A stretch of DNA of 64,000 nucleotides from positions 1,674,001 to 1,738,000 of the forward strand of contig OY723285.1 of the NCBI GenBank assembly GCA_963210315.1, read 5' to 3'. Shown in pieces: positions 44,895 to 54,745 of the stretch. How positions within the stretch are numbered: the first letter of the stretch is position 1; every line of letters begins with the position of its first letter. A program made the position numbers and the translations under genes. This DNA comes from Rhynchopus euleeides. Its lineage: Eukaryota; Euglenozoa; Diplonemea; Diplonemida; Diplonemidae. A model generated the notes under the pieces. That model worked only from the letters and a program-made list of their open reading frames with translations. It searched no databases and was not told where the DNA came from.

Positions 44895-46102
44895 ATATGG
44901 CTTCGTTCATAAACACCCCCCCCCCCCCCCCCCAGATTGGGCCTTTTAGCCATTTTTGGCCAAAAATTGGGAATAATCGCATTCACCACCCTCGTCTGCC
45001 CCCCACCTGCACTTCGGGGGGTCCGGGGGGGCCACGGGGGACCCAGGAGTCCATTTTGCTCTCTCATTGGCATGAGAAATGGGGAAAAATACCTTCTCGC
45101 GAGCCTGGTACCGGATCACAAAAGAGCTGCCGAAATCGGCGTAAGTCTTCGTTCGACGAAACAGATGAGGGATCAGATTGCTCGCGGAGTGGTCGTAGTC
45201 AGTGTCTCGGTATGCTGGCACCGAGCATCATTCAGCAGATGACAGGACTTCGACCTGGAGAGCAAACGTCACATCGTCCACGGGTTCCGGGATGACGGAT
45301 AGTCAGAAGAGTGTAACATGCCCGTAGGTACAGGGTGTTCTCGAGGCAAGGGTGAGCCCCGGCGGTCGACCCACTACGATTCACAGAGGACAACATCGAT
45401 ACGAACCAGTGTTCGACGGTGTGCTGATTCGGATGCACAGATGAGGGTCCCGCAAATCAGGCATCTACCTGCGCTCATTGCAGCTTTGGAAGGACACTGT
45501 CTGGTATAACCAGACGGTGGCGGACGAGTGTGGTGAAAGACGGGTATCATCTGCACAGCTCGACGACCAATTACATGTGTCACACAAGGCCATCCGACTG
45601 GTGGCTACTGCACTCGGGAGGGCAGCCCCCAGACGGAGTGAAAACATCTGCCGCAGCCAGTAGGACCACCACACGTCGGGGAGGAACTGCAGGATTTGCT
45701 CCACTCTGATGGTTCATTCTGACTTTTGTTAGGGGTCTGACACTCTGGCGCAACTCTGGCAACTGTATCGACGTCAATGGAGGCGCAACGAACGAAGCCC
45801 CTATCAAAGGAGTCCCTGGTTCCCTCGTGGATGACATGTGCTCTGGTCCGGGTAAATACCAGAAGGCAGGAGAGTCGCAGAGACGGCCTAATGGAGCGTG
45901 GAAAAATGATACATTCCCCTCATGATTGTGGGTCTTTTGCACAAAAATGGCCGGAAAAAGGCCTCCCAAGTGCCCCCGAACCTGTTTTCCCACCTCGAGG
46001 GTGGTTGCGAGGGTGGTGAATGCGATTTTCCCCAATTTTCGCCCAAAAATGGCTAAAAGGCCCAATCTGGGGGGGGGGGGGTGTTTATGAACGAACCCAT
46101 AT
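44895..46102. mobile_element. 1.2-kb inverted-repeat element with poly-C/G in its TIRs
   Basis: Left arm 44895-44993 and right arm about 46004-46102 are inverted copies: ATATGG, then TTCGTTCATAAACACC, a C run of about 17, AGATTGGGCCTTTTAGCCAT and on to CACCACCCTCG. No clear target duplication. Interior frames (for example 45318-45509) are not recognised. Non-autonomous. Confidence 0.75.
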
Positions 46103-46741
46103 GTCAATCGCAGTGTGAGGCAGGCACAGTTACCTGCCTCACATGGCGGGTGCGCCGATCGGAAGTAACAACTTATGGCCCCCCAAGAGCCACAAAAGGG
46201 GGTGTATTAGCAGGCATCTTTCGTTCTTAGAGGAGACAGTGGTCACCCGTGCGTCAATAATGGCCCCACACACAAATCAAGGCGAAGGATTTATAGCTTC
46301 GTTGTCACGACGGTTTTGTCCGGTAGGTTCTGCTGGAGGTGGGTTAGGTTATTCTGCAGCAAGGCACGCTGCCGTAGCGGGCACCCTTCATCCGGAACAA
46401 AGGGCGCACCTGGGTGTTGGTGTGGGATGTTACTCCCTTTGGCACACACGCATGGTTATGTCAAAGTGGGTCGGGTATGTCGGTGTAGTGGTGTCGTGGT
46501 GGTGTGGAGGTGGCAGTCGCGTGATGTAGGGTGTGTTCGCGGCAGGTCATCCCGCCCCCCCCCCCCCCCCCCCGTGATGCATCGATCGGTCTTGTCGGCA
46601 TAACCACACCCCGCTCTGTTGGTGTTTCACTTGAGACACACACAACATGCAGGCAGTGCACATGACACATCATCTGGAGGCACTATACACAAGCAGGACG
46701 CACGAAGAGTGTGTGCAGAGCGCAAGAAATCCGTGGGCGGG
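46103..46741. other. Upstream region of the NLR-like gene
   Basis: No gene. An 11-bp-arm hairpin (TGTGAGGCAGG / CCTGCCTCACA) lies at 46114-46143. A C run is at 46553-46573. The reading frame of the next gene is open back to 46619, but family-like sequence starts at 46742. Confidence 0.5.
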
Positions 46742-49700
46742 ATGGGGTCGAGTGCGAGTGTGGAGGAGCACGGGCGGGGATGGTGGGGCAGTACACGCGC
46801 TGTGAAGGAGGCACTGGAGGGCGGGGCGTGGCGGCAGCTGCTGGAGAATCACAAGGCGGACGTGAACGCGGTGGACCCACACACCAGGCGGACGCTGCTG
46901 CACGAGGTGTTGCAGCCCGGGTGCAGGGGGGTTCCCGCTGCTGCCGAAGCAGTCAAGTTTCTGGTGGGGTGTGGGGCAGCCAGCGTTCCGGACGGTGAGG
47001 GGCGCACACCGGTGTGGTACGCGCTGCAGCACCGTGATGGCGGCACGCGCAGTGCGCTGCTGTCGGCCCTCTCCGAGCAAGTGGGGAAGATGCAGGCGGA
47101 GGTGGTCAGCAGGCTGCGGCACTTCCTCACAGAGGAGTGGCTGGCCTTGAGGGCACGTGTTCCTGCTGCTGCTGATGCGTCCCGCATTGCATCGGATGGA
47201 CTGAAGGAGCAGCAGTCGCAGGCTCAGCCACCGCCACAGGAGCTCCGCACAGTCAAACCCACCGACAAGGACAAGACGAGCGAGCGGCTGGAGAACCATG
47301 TGGACGGGCGGAAGATCTGCTTCACGCGCAAGGACGCGGGGTGCGAGACACCGCTGCTGGAGTGGCTGGTGCAGCTGCTGGCGGTGCAGCCGGATCTCGG
47401 GTACCGGGCAAAGCACGTGGACAGCATGCTTCTCGGGCTGCGGTTTGTTGTGCAGCGGGTGCTGCAGCGTGTGGAGAATGCGCCAGACGAGATCGAGGAC
47501 TGGATGGCGGTGGTCGACTGGTTCGAGCATCTGTGCGCAGGCTACCTCTTCACCTGCGACTGTGTGGACTACGAAGTCAACAGCGAGACGTGCGATCTTG
47601 TGTGCAAGACAGACGGTTCACCCATCGTCAAGGAGTACCACAAGAACTTCAGCGACGCGGCTGTGCTGGGGAACCACGGGGCGGGCTACGTGCGGCCGGC
47701 ACTGTACTTCGGGATGAACCAAGCGATGCGGACGATTGGGCTGTCGAAGGAAGCGCGCGAGTCTGCGGCAGGCAGCGTGTTCGAGCTTGAGCAGGCACCG
47801 GCACAGCTGCACGTGATTGCGACGTTCCAGCCGCTGATTGCGAAGCTGACGCGGCTGATCCGTAGCCGGCGGGCGAGCCTGACCACGGTGTTCCGCGGGA
47901 TCAACGTGAACGTGTCGGCGCAGTACAAGGTGGGGACGTCGGTGGTGTGGAATGCCTTCACGTCGACGACGGAGGAGCAGGGTGTGGCGAAGGACTTCAT
48001 GTACGGGAAGGCGGGGACGTTCTTTGTGATTGTGGCGAAGCAGGGTGCGGCGGAGGTGGGGTTCGCAAGCGTGTTCCCGCAGGAGGCGGAGCTGCTGTAC
48101 GACAGCAACATCGAGTTCCGGGTGCAGTGGAAGCTGTCCCCGACACTGCTGCGCATGGTGGGGCAGCCCTTCGACGTGATTGTGATGCAGGAGGTGGCTG
48201 CGCATGACGACAAGAACGACAGCAACAACGACGCCGGCGACTACTCTGTGGCGGACCAGGTTGAGGCGGTGAGGAAGGTGCTGCAGCACACGGCGTCGCT
48301 CTTCACAGAGTTCCTGGACGGCTACGTGGAGGGCAGGGTCGGAGACGATACACATGTGGCGGAGTCGGAGACGAGGATGCTGCTGCACGAGGTGGACGAG
48401 TGGCTGGCGGCAGACGGGCACGGGGAGGAGGGGGCGGGGGAAGGGGCGAGGGGGACGGGGCGGCACCCTCTGTGCCTGGTCGGGGACGGAGGGACCGGGA
48501 AGACATCTGCGGCGGTTGCGGTTCTGTGCCATCTGCTGCAGGAGAAGAAGGAGGATGCAGGCGTGGTTGCGGGGCAGAGAAGCCCAAAGAAGCCCGTGTT
48601 CCCTGTCTTTGCGGCTTTGCCGTCGATTGGCGCGTCCACCTTCACAACACACGGCGGGATCGACGAGTTCATCGGGAAGTCGTTCGGGCTGGAGGAGGCT
48701 GCGATGGAGCACCTCAGCAGTGTGTACGACGTTGTGGTGATCCTGGACTCGCTGGACGAGGTGGGGCTGACGCAGACGGATTTGAGCGGGGCGTACAAGG
48801 CCAGTGGCGGGCAAGGGGTGCTGCGGCTGCACCCGTGGTGTGCGAAGCAGTGCAGTGTGATCGTGACGACGCGCGGCGAGTACCTGAAGAGCGTGGATCA
48901 CACACCGTCGCAAATCTGTGGGGACGGGACGAGGTCGCTGTACATGCAGCCCTTCACACAGGCAGACGCGGTGACGTACATCAGCAAGGTGCGTGTGGCA
49001 CAGGTGGCGAAGGCGGAGCAGCAGCGGGTAGACGCATTCTTCACTGCGGACGATCAGCGGAAGCTGGCCGACACGGTGCGCAGCACATGCGGTGCAGCTG
49101 ATGATGATACAGTGGTGCTCAGCGACCGAGCCCTGGTGGTGGCGATTGTGGAGCGGGCGTGGGTGCTGGCCGGTGCTGACAGCGGCATCACCGGGAAAGA
49201 CAAGACGGGTGCTTCTACAGACAACGGGGTGCGAGGAAACGCAGACAACACGTGTGTGGAGGCTGCAGCCGAGGCGGTGATCTTGGCGCTGGAAGGCAGA
49301 TGCGGCGGCACACCGCATGCTGCAGGGTCATCAGTGGCGCTGCGTGACGTGCTTGTGGCGCTGTCGCAGCAGGCGGGGTTCTTGGAGCTGAAGGCAGCGC
49401 AGCAGCGTGCAGCCGGACAGACCACAACACGGCTGGAGCAGCTGGCGGCGGAACCAGTTCCTCCACGCACAGTCACAGATGCTGAGGTGGCGGTGCTGTC
49501 GCAGCTGCGCAACCCGTTCCTCCTTCACATGGCGTGTTACGCTCAGCGTGAGCTATCGTCGTGCAGCGCACAGGTGCATCAATGCCTGAGTGATGTCGCG
49601 GTGTATGAGGCGTACCTGCAGAAGCACGCGGAGGTGGAGTTGCGTCAGGGGCCGGCTGGATCAGCGCGCGTGGAGGAGGTGCTGCGGGTGGGCGAACTGA

Positions 49701-52700
49701 TTGCATGCGCGATGCTGCAGGCACAGACGTGGCAGGGAGTACTGGGCACAGAGCGGGCGCGCCTGTTGAAGGAGGACGGGGTGGACCGTGCAAAGGCAGA
49801 CGAGGCGTTCCGGGTCCTCCCGTTTCGTGTGGAGAGCTTCCACGACGACAGCAGCGCGTTTGCATTCCGTCACAAGACGCTTGGGGAGTTCCTTGTGGCG
49901 CGGCGCCTGGCACGGAAAGGTGCTGTGGCCGACACGCTTGGGTGCAAAGTGCGCAGGGCCTTCAGCAAGGATGCGCCGAATGTGCTGGAGTACTTTGCAG
50001 ACACGGTGCTCATACGTGGAGGCGACGAGCGCGACACAACAGTGGTGACCGAGCTGCTGCCGCTGGTCCTGGCGACCCGCGATGCTGGTGCTGACGCGGT
50101 ATCACTGGCGTCTGCTTCCAATGCCATGTCACTCGCTGCACGCACGCGGTTTACGTTCAGGTGCGACCTCACTGGTGTGCTTGTGCAGGACAGCGATCTG
50201 CGCCACGCACGCCTGTGTGGGACTGTGCTGACGGGGAGCCGCTTCCACAACTGCTGGCTGGAGCACGCAATGCTCTGGGAGGGCAATCTCACAGGCTCTG
50301 ACTGGAAGGGCTCCTCCTTCGGTGCCCCTCTCCCGCCTCTGTTGGGTCATACCTCTACTGTCTGGTCCGTGACTGTCACACCAGACGGATTGAAGATCAT
50401 CTCCGGATCTGGTGACAAGAGCGTTCGTGTCTGGGATACATCAACAGGGAAGGAGCTGCAGAAGCTTGAAGGCCACATCGACGAAGTTAACTCTGTGACT
50501 GTCACACGAGACGGATCGAAGATCATCTCCGGATCTGGTGACAAGAGCGTTCGTGTCTGGGATACATCAACAGGGAAGGAGCTGCAGAAGCTTGAAGGCC
50601 ACACCTCTCGTGTCTGGTCCGTGACTGTCACACCAGACGGATCGAAGATCATCTCCGGATCTGATGACAAGAGCGTTCGTGTCTGGGATACATCAACAGG
50701 GAAGGAGCTGCAGAAGCTTGAAGGCCACGTCGACGAAGTCAACTCTGTGACTGTCACACGAGACGGATCGAAGATCATCTCCGGATCTGGTGGCAAGAGC
50801 GTTCGTGTCTGGGATACATCAACAGGGAAGGAGCTGCAGAAGCTTGAAGGCCACGTCGACGAAGTCAACTCTGTGACTGTCACACGAGACGGATCGAAGA
50901 TCATCTTAGGATCTGGTGACAAGAGCGTTCGTGTCTGGGATACATCAACAGGGAAGGAGCTGCAGAAGCTTGAAGGCCACACCTCTCGTGTCTGGTCCGT
51001 GACTGTCACACCAGACGGATCGAAGATCATCTCCGGATCTGGTGACAAGAGCGTTCGTGTCTGGGATACATCAACAGGGAAGGAGCTGCAGAAGCTTGAA
51101 GGCCACACCTCTCGTGTCTGCTCCGTGACTGTCACACCAGACGGATCGAAGATCATCTCCGGATCTGGTGACAACAGCGTTCGTGTCTGGGATACATCAA
51201 CAGGGAAGGAGCTGCAGAAGCTTGAAGGCCACATCGACGAAGTCAACTCTGTGACTGTCACACGAGACGGATCGAAGATCATCTCCGGATCTGGTGACAA
51301 GAGCGTTCGTGTCTGGGATACATCAACAGGGAAGGAGCTGCAGAAGCTTGAAGGCCACACCTCTCGTGTCTGGTCCGTGACTGTCACACCAGACGGATCG
51401 AAGATCATCTCCGGATCTGGTGACAAGAGCGTTCGTGTCTGGGATACATCAACAGGGAAGGAGCTGCAGAAGCTTGAAGGCCACACCTCTCGTGTCTGCT
51501 CCGTGACTGTCACACCAGACGGATCGAAGATCATCTCCGGATCTGGTGACAACAGCGTTCGTGTCTGGGATACATCAACAGGGAAGGAGCTGCAGAAGCT
51601 TGAAGGCCACATCGACGAAGTCAACTCTGTGACTGTCACACGAGACGGATCGAAGATCATCTCCGGATCTGGTGACAAGAGCGTTCGTGTCTGGGATACA
51701 TCAACAGGGAAGGAGCTGCAGAAGCTTGAAGGCCACATCGACGAAGTTAACTCTGTGACTGTCACACGAGACGGATCGAAGATCATCTCCGGATCTGGTG
51801 ACAAGAGCGTTCGTGTCTGGGATACATCAACAGGGAAGGAGCTGCAGAAGCTTGAAGGCCACACCTCTCGTGTCTGGTCCGTGACTGTCACACCAGACGG
51901 ATCGAAGATCATCTCCGGATCTGATGACAAGAGCGTTCGTGTCTGGGATACATCAACAGGGAAGGAGCTGCAGAAGCTTGAAGGCCACGTCGACGAAGTC
52001 AACTCTGTGACTGTCACACGAGACGGATCGAAGATCATCTCCGGATCTGGTGGCAAGAGCGTTCGTGTCTGGGATACATCAACAGGGAAGGAGCTGCAGA
52101 AGCTTGAAGGCCACGTCGACGAAGTCAACTCTGTGACTGTCACACGAGACGGATCGAAGATCATCTTAGGATCTGGTGACAAGAGCGTTCGTGTCTGGGA
52201 TACATCAACAGGGAAGGAGCTGCAGAAGCTTGAAGGCCACACCTCTCGTGTCTGGTCCGTGACTGTCACACCAGACGGATCGAAGATCATCTCCGGATCT
52301 GGTGACAAGAGCGTTCGTGTCTGGGATACATCAACAGGGAAGGAGCTGCAGAAGCTTGAAGGCCACACCTCTCGTGTCTGCTCCGTGACTGTCACACCAG
52401 ACGGATCGAAGATCATCTCCGGATCTGGTGACAACAGCGTTCGTGTCTGGGATACATCAACAGGGAAGGAGCTGCAGAAGCTTGAAGGCCACATCGACGA
52501 AGTCAACTCTGTGACTGTCACACGAGACGGATCGAAGATCATCTCCGGATCTGGTGACAAGAGCGTTCGTGTCTGGGATACATCAACAGGGAAGGAGCTG
52601 CAGAAGCTTGAAGGCCACACCTCTCGTGTCTGGTCCGTGACTGTCACACCAGACGGATCGAAGATCATCTCCGGATCTGGTGACAAGAGCGTTCGTGTCT

Positions 52701-53089
52701 GGGATACATCAACAGGGAAGGAGCTGCAGAAGCTTGAAGGCCACACAGCCTGGGTGCGCGCCGTGACTGTCACACCAGACGGATCGAAGATCATCTCAGG
52801 ATCTGGTGACAAGAGCGTTCGTGTCTGGGATACATCAAGAGGGAAGGAGCTGCAGAAGCCTGAAGGCCACACCCCCTCTGTGGGCAGCGGAGCTACGACA
52901 TCAGCAGTACCGCCCTGTGGTGCCATTTGCGATGGCAGCGTGATCCGCATCTGTGCCGCATCCTGGCGTCTGCGGACTGTGATCGGGATTGGTCCCGTTG
53001 TGCCTGTACCCTTTCAATGCGCAGGGCTCGACACTGTGACGCCTCCCTCTGCATGCAGTGTGCTTGGTGGGCCTGTGGCTGCTGCGTAG
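46742..53089 (+). CDS. ANK-ART-NACHT-pentapeptide-WD40 NLR-like receptor
   Basis: Signal-transducing STAND NTPase of 2115 residues, no intron. In order: MGSSAS, a fit to N-myristoylation (G2, S6); ankyrin-like repeats about 16-105; an ADP-ribosyltransferase domain about 290-470 with the R-S-E triad R385 (VFRG), S408 (FTSTT) and E448-x-E450 (PQEAELL); a NACHT domain with P-loop GDGGTGKT (K587) and Walker B VVILDSLDEVG (D669, D672, E673); a helical arm ending FRHKTLGEFLVARRLA near 1040; pentapeptide-like repeats about 1140-1196; and 20 WD40 repeats of 42 residues (1203-2042), nearly identical. A short tail follows. By analogy with fungal and animal NLRs the WD40 part should sense a ligand, NACHT should oligomerise and the ART should modify a target. 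ART function is inferred from the triad. The start at 46742 is chosen for MGSSAS; 46619 is the other possibility. Confidence 0.9.
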   Translation: MGSSASVEEHGRGWWGSTRAVKEALEGGAWRQLLENHKADVNAVDPHTRRTLLHEVLQPGCRGVPAAAEAVKFLVGCGAASVPDGEGRTPVWYALQHRDGGTRSALLSALSEQVGKMQAEVVSRLRHFLTEEWLALRARVPAAADASRIASDGLKEQQSQAQPPPQELRTVKPTDKDKTSERLENHVDGRKICFTRKDAGCETPLLEWLVQLLAVQPDLGYRAKHVDSMLLGLRFVVQRVLQRVENAPDEIEDWMAVVDWFEHLCAGYLFTCDCVDYEVNSETCDLVCKTDGSPIVKEYHKNFSDAAVLGNHGAGYVRPALYFGMNQAMRTIGLSKEARESAAGSVFELEQAPAQLHVIATFQPLIAKLTRLIRSRRASLTTVFRGINVNVSAQYKVGTSVVWNAFTSTTEEQGVAKDFMYGKAGTFFVIVAKQGAAEVGFASVFPQEAELLYDSNIEFRVQWKLSPTLLRMVGQPFDVIVMQEVAAHDDKNDSNNDAGDYSVADQVEAVRKVLQHTASLFTEFLDGYVEGRVGDDTHVAESETRMLLHEVDEWLAADGHGEEGAGEGARGTGRHPLCLVGDGGTGKTSAAVAVLCHLLQEKKEDAGVVAGQRSPKKPVFPVFAALPSIGASTFTTHGGIDEFIGKSFGLEEAAMEHLSSVYDVVVILDSLDEVGLTQTDLSGAYKASGGQGVLRLHPWCAKQCSVIVTTRGEYLKSVDHTPSQICGDGTRSLYMQPFTQADAVTYISKVRVAQVAKAEQQRVDAFFTADDQRKLADTVRSTCGAADDDTVVLSDRALVVAIVERAWVLAGADSGITGKDKTGASTDNGVRGNADNTCVEAAAEAVILALEGRCGGTPHAAGSSVALRDVLVALSQQAGFLELKAAQQRAAGQTTTRLEQLAAEPVPPRTVTDAEVAVLSQLRNPFLLHMACYAQRELSSCSAQVHQCLSDVAVYEAYLQKHAEVELRQGPAGSARVEEVLRVGELIACAMLQAQTWQGVLGTERARLLKEDGVDRAKADEAFRVLPFRVESFHDDSSAFAFRHKTLGEFLVARRLARKGAVADTLGCKVRRAFSKDAPNVLEYFADTVLIRGGDERDTTVVTELLPLVLATRDAGADAVSLASASNAMSLAARTRFTFRCDLTGVLVQDSDLRHARLCGTVLTGSRFHNCWLEHAMLWEGNLTGSDWKGSSFGAPLPPLLGHTSTVWSVTVTPDGLKIISGSGDKSVRVWDTSTGKELQKLEGHIDEVNSVTVTRDGSKIISGSGDKSVRVWDTSTGKELQKLEGHTSRVWSVTVTPDGSKIISGSDDKSVRVWDTSTGKELQKLEGHVDEVNSVTVTRDGSKIISGSGGKSVRVWDTSTGKELQKLEGHVDEVNSVTVTRDGSKIILGSGDKSVRVWDTSTGKELQKLEGHTSRVWSVTVTPDGSKIISGSGDKSVRVWDTSTGKELQKLEGHTSRVCSVTVTPDGSKIISGSGDNSVRVWDTSTGKELQKLEGHIDEVNSVTVTRDGSKIISGSGDKSVRVWDTSTGKELQKLEGHTSRVWSVTVTPDGSKIISGSGDKSVRVWDTSTGKELQKLEGHTSRVCSVTVTPDGSKIISGSGDNSVRVWDTSTGKELQKLEGHIDEVNSVTVTRDGSKIISGSGDKSVRVWDTSTGKELQKLEGHIDEVNSVTVTRDGSKIISGSGDKSVRVWDTSTGKELQKLEGHTSRVWSVTVTPDGSKIISGSDDKSVRVWDTSTGKELQKLEGHVDEVNSVTVTRDGSKIISGSGGKSVRVWDTSTGKELQKLEGHVDEVNSVTVTRDGSKIILGSGDKSVRVWDTSTGKELQKLEGHTSRVWSVTVTPDGSKIISGSGDKSVRVWDTSTGKELQKLEGHTSRVCSVTVTPDGSKIISGSGDNSVRVWDTSTGKELQKLEGHIDEVNSVTVTRDGSKIISGSGDKSVRVWDTSTGKELQKLEGHTSRVWSVTVTPDGSKIISGSGDKSVRVWDTSTGKELQKLEGHTAWVRAVTVTPDGSKIISGSGDKSVRVWDTSRGKELQKPEGHTPSVGSGATTSAVPPCGAICDGSVIRICAASWRLRTVIGIGPVVPVPFQCAGLDTVTPPSACSVLGGPVAAA
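50348..52867 (+). repeat. Twenty 126-bp WD40-coding repeats
   Basis: Each unit encodes H-(5 variable)-SVTVT-(P/R)DGSKIISGSGDKS then VRVWDTSTGKELQKLEG. Variation concentrates in the first six residues (TSRVW, TSRVC, IDEVN, VDEVN) and at GDK/GDN/DDK/GGK. Units 2-9 (50474-51481) match units 12-19 (51734-52741) in order, including a silent T in GAAGTTAAC found only in units 2 and 12. Units 9-11 repeat the order of 6-8. Confidence 0.97.
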
Positions 53090-53842
53090 TGGGCACACGG
53101 ACCGCAGTGTGGCACATGGATGTGTGCAAGGCAACTTTGCAGGTCTTATTGCAACTGGAAGCAGATACTAGTATCCAAGCTGACGAAGCCCTGTGCACGA
53201 GCAAGGTGTTTTGGTGTGGTGTGCACTATAGTCTGCCAATACATGAATCCTGTGTGCTGGGGTATGCGGGCACTTCGTGTGGCCCTCAAGGAGGCAGGCG
53301 TCCTTGCCCCTGTTCCAATATGCACAGCTGTAATAGAGTCTCTCCATACACATCACCGGTGTCTCTGCCCTGCACGCACGGAGGGATGTGGGAGAGGTCC
53401 ATGGCTTCCGGGTGGTTCAGAGCTCGAGTGCAGCTGGAGCAGTGACGGACTCCCACAAGCAAAGCGGCATGCGATTACCTCTGGGCTTGAAGGGCAGGTT
53501 ATTGACTTGCCCCTCCCAGGTGCCACTGACGCTTTCCAACAATTTTCATGCGTGTGTCCATAGGTTTGCCCCTCCCATGTGCCACCTTTCCAGGTGACAC
53601 TTTCCACATTCACGTGCGTGTTTACACTGCGGAGCTCATCATCAAGACCACTGTGCGGAGCAGCACGGGTTTGTCACACAGACAGGGCCCTGCTGCCTGT
53701 GGAGAAAGCGGCTTGTGTTCATGGTTCTGCCTGCACCTAATCTGTTCTTCTGCAATGCTGCATCTCTTCCCAGGGCACGCCACCCTCCAGGGCGAGGCGC
53801 TGTCACGGTGGGTGTGTGCAAGGGGAGAGGGGGGGGGGGGGA
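53090..53842. other. Intergenic, no recognised gene
   Basis: A frame at 53120-53563 (147 aa) shows no family features. Ends in a G run (53831-53841) that abuts the next element. Confidence 0.45.
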
Positions 53843-54745
53843 GGGGTGGGTCACTGGGGGAAACATTGGCCAATTTTTGAGATGTGCATTTTTGACCCTA
53901 AAAAGGTGATTCTGGTGCCAGAAAGTGCCCAATATACTCCGGAAACTCAATTCCGCCCACTCCCAGGGGGTGGTATGCCCCCGACGATGCCGTTTTTAGC
54001 AACCATATTTTTTTGGGACAGAACTTGTACCTGGGCTGCACTCCACAGGACACATCAAGCAGAGCAAACACACCTCAACCTGCCAGATGCACAGAAGAAC
54101 TGTTGTCGTTGATTGTTCTGAAACATAATAGCTTCTCGGTGCCCTCCAGAGGCCAAAAGGCAAGCCAATGTGAGATGATCGCACCAGGAAAAGTTGTGGG
54201 AGAAGTATGGTACAGTTCGTGTCCCGTTTGACGCTGTTCTTCGGGAGCTTACGGCAGCTGGTCTGTGGCACGGGTGCATCCGTTGCCAAGGAGCGCGTCC
54301 TCGGGTGTGGTACCTCACCTATGAGCATGTGGTACAGGGACGCCATACGAGAGTCTCTCAGATGCCTCCTCTGATGGGAGGCAGCGGACTGGAACAGGCA
54401 CCTGGTACAGAAGGCACGGGTACAAGAAGTGGCCCAGAAATATCGCACAACAGAAGCGCAGGATTTGCCCGTCTCAGCTTCCAGCAGGCAGGTTGAGGTG
54501 TGTTTGCTCTGCTTGATGTGTCCTGTGGAGTGCAGCCCAGGTACAAGTTCTGTCCCAAAAAATTTGGTGTGGTGGTGAGGAACAGAGGAGCTGCTCAGGC
54601 ATACCACCCGCTGGGAGTGGGCGGAATTGAGTTTCCGGAGTATATTGGGCACTTTCTGCCAGCAGAATCACCTTTTTAGGGTCAAAAACTCGTTTCTCAA
54701 AATTTGACCAATGTACACGCTTTTTTAGGTGCAGTGACCCACCCC
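53843..54745. mobile_element. 0.9-kb foldback element with about 250-bp arms
   Basis: Left arm 53843-54091 and right arm about 54484-54745 are inverted copies. They begin GGGTGGGTCACTG and include CACCTTTTTAGGGTC-type sequence, CCGGAAACTCAATTCCGCCC and ACAGAACTTGTACCTGGGC. Only about 390 bases are not part of an arm. No gene. The right end touches the next element at a shared CCCCTAGG. Confidence 0.8.

Noticed and set aside
47618..49318. Minus-strand frame of 566 residues
   Set aside because: Antisense of the ART-NACHT region; composition rich in R, H and P as expected from GC-rich antisense DNA.
50347..52950. Minus-strand frame of 867 residues
   Set aside because: Antisense shadow of the WD40 repeats; its repeats mirror the 126-bp units and the sense strand has clear WD40 motifs.
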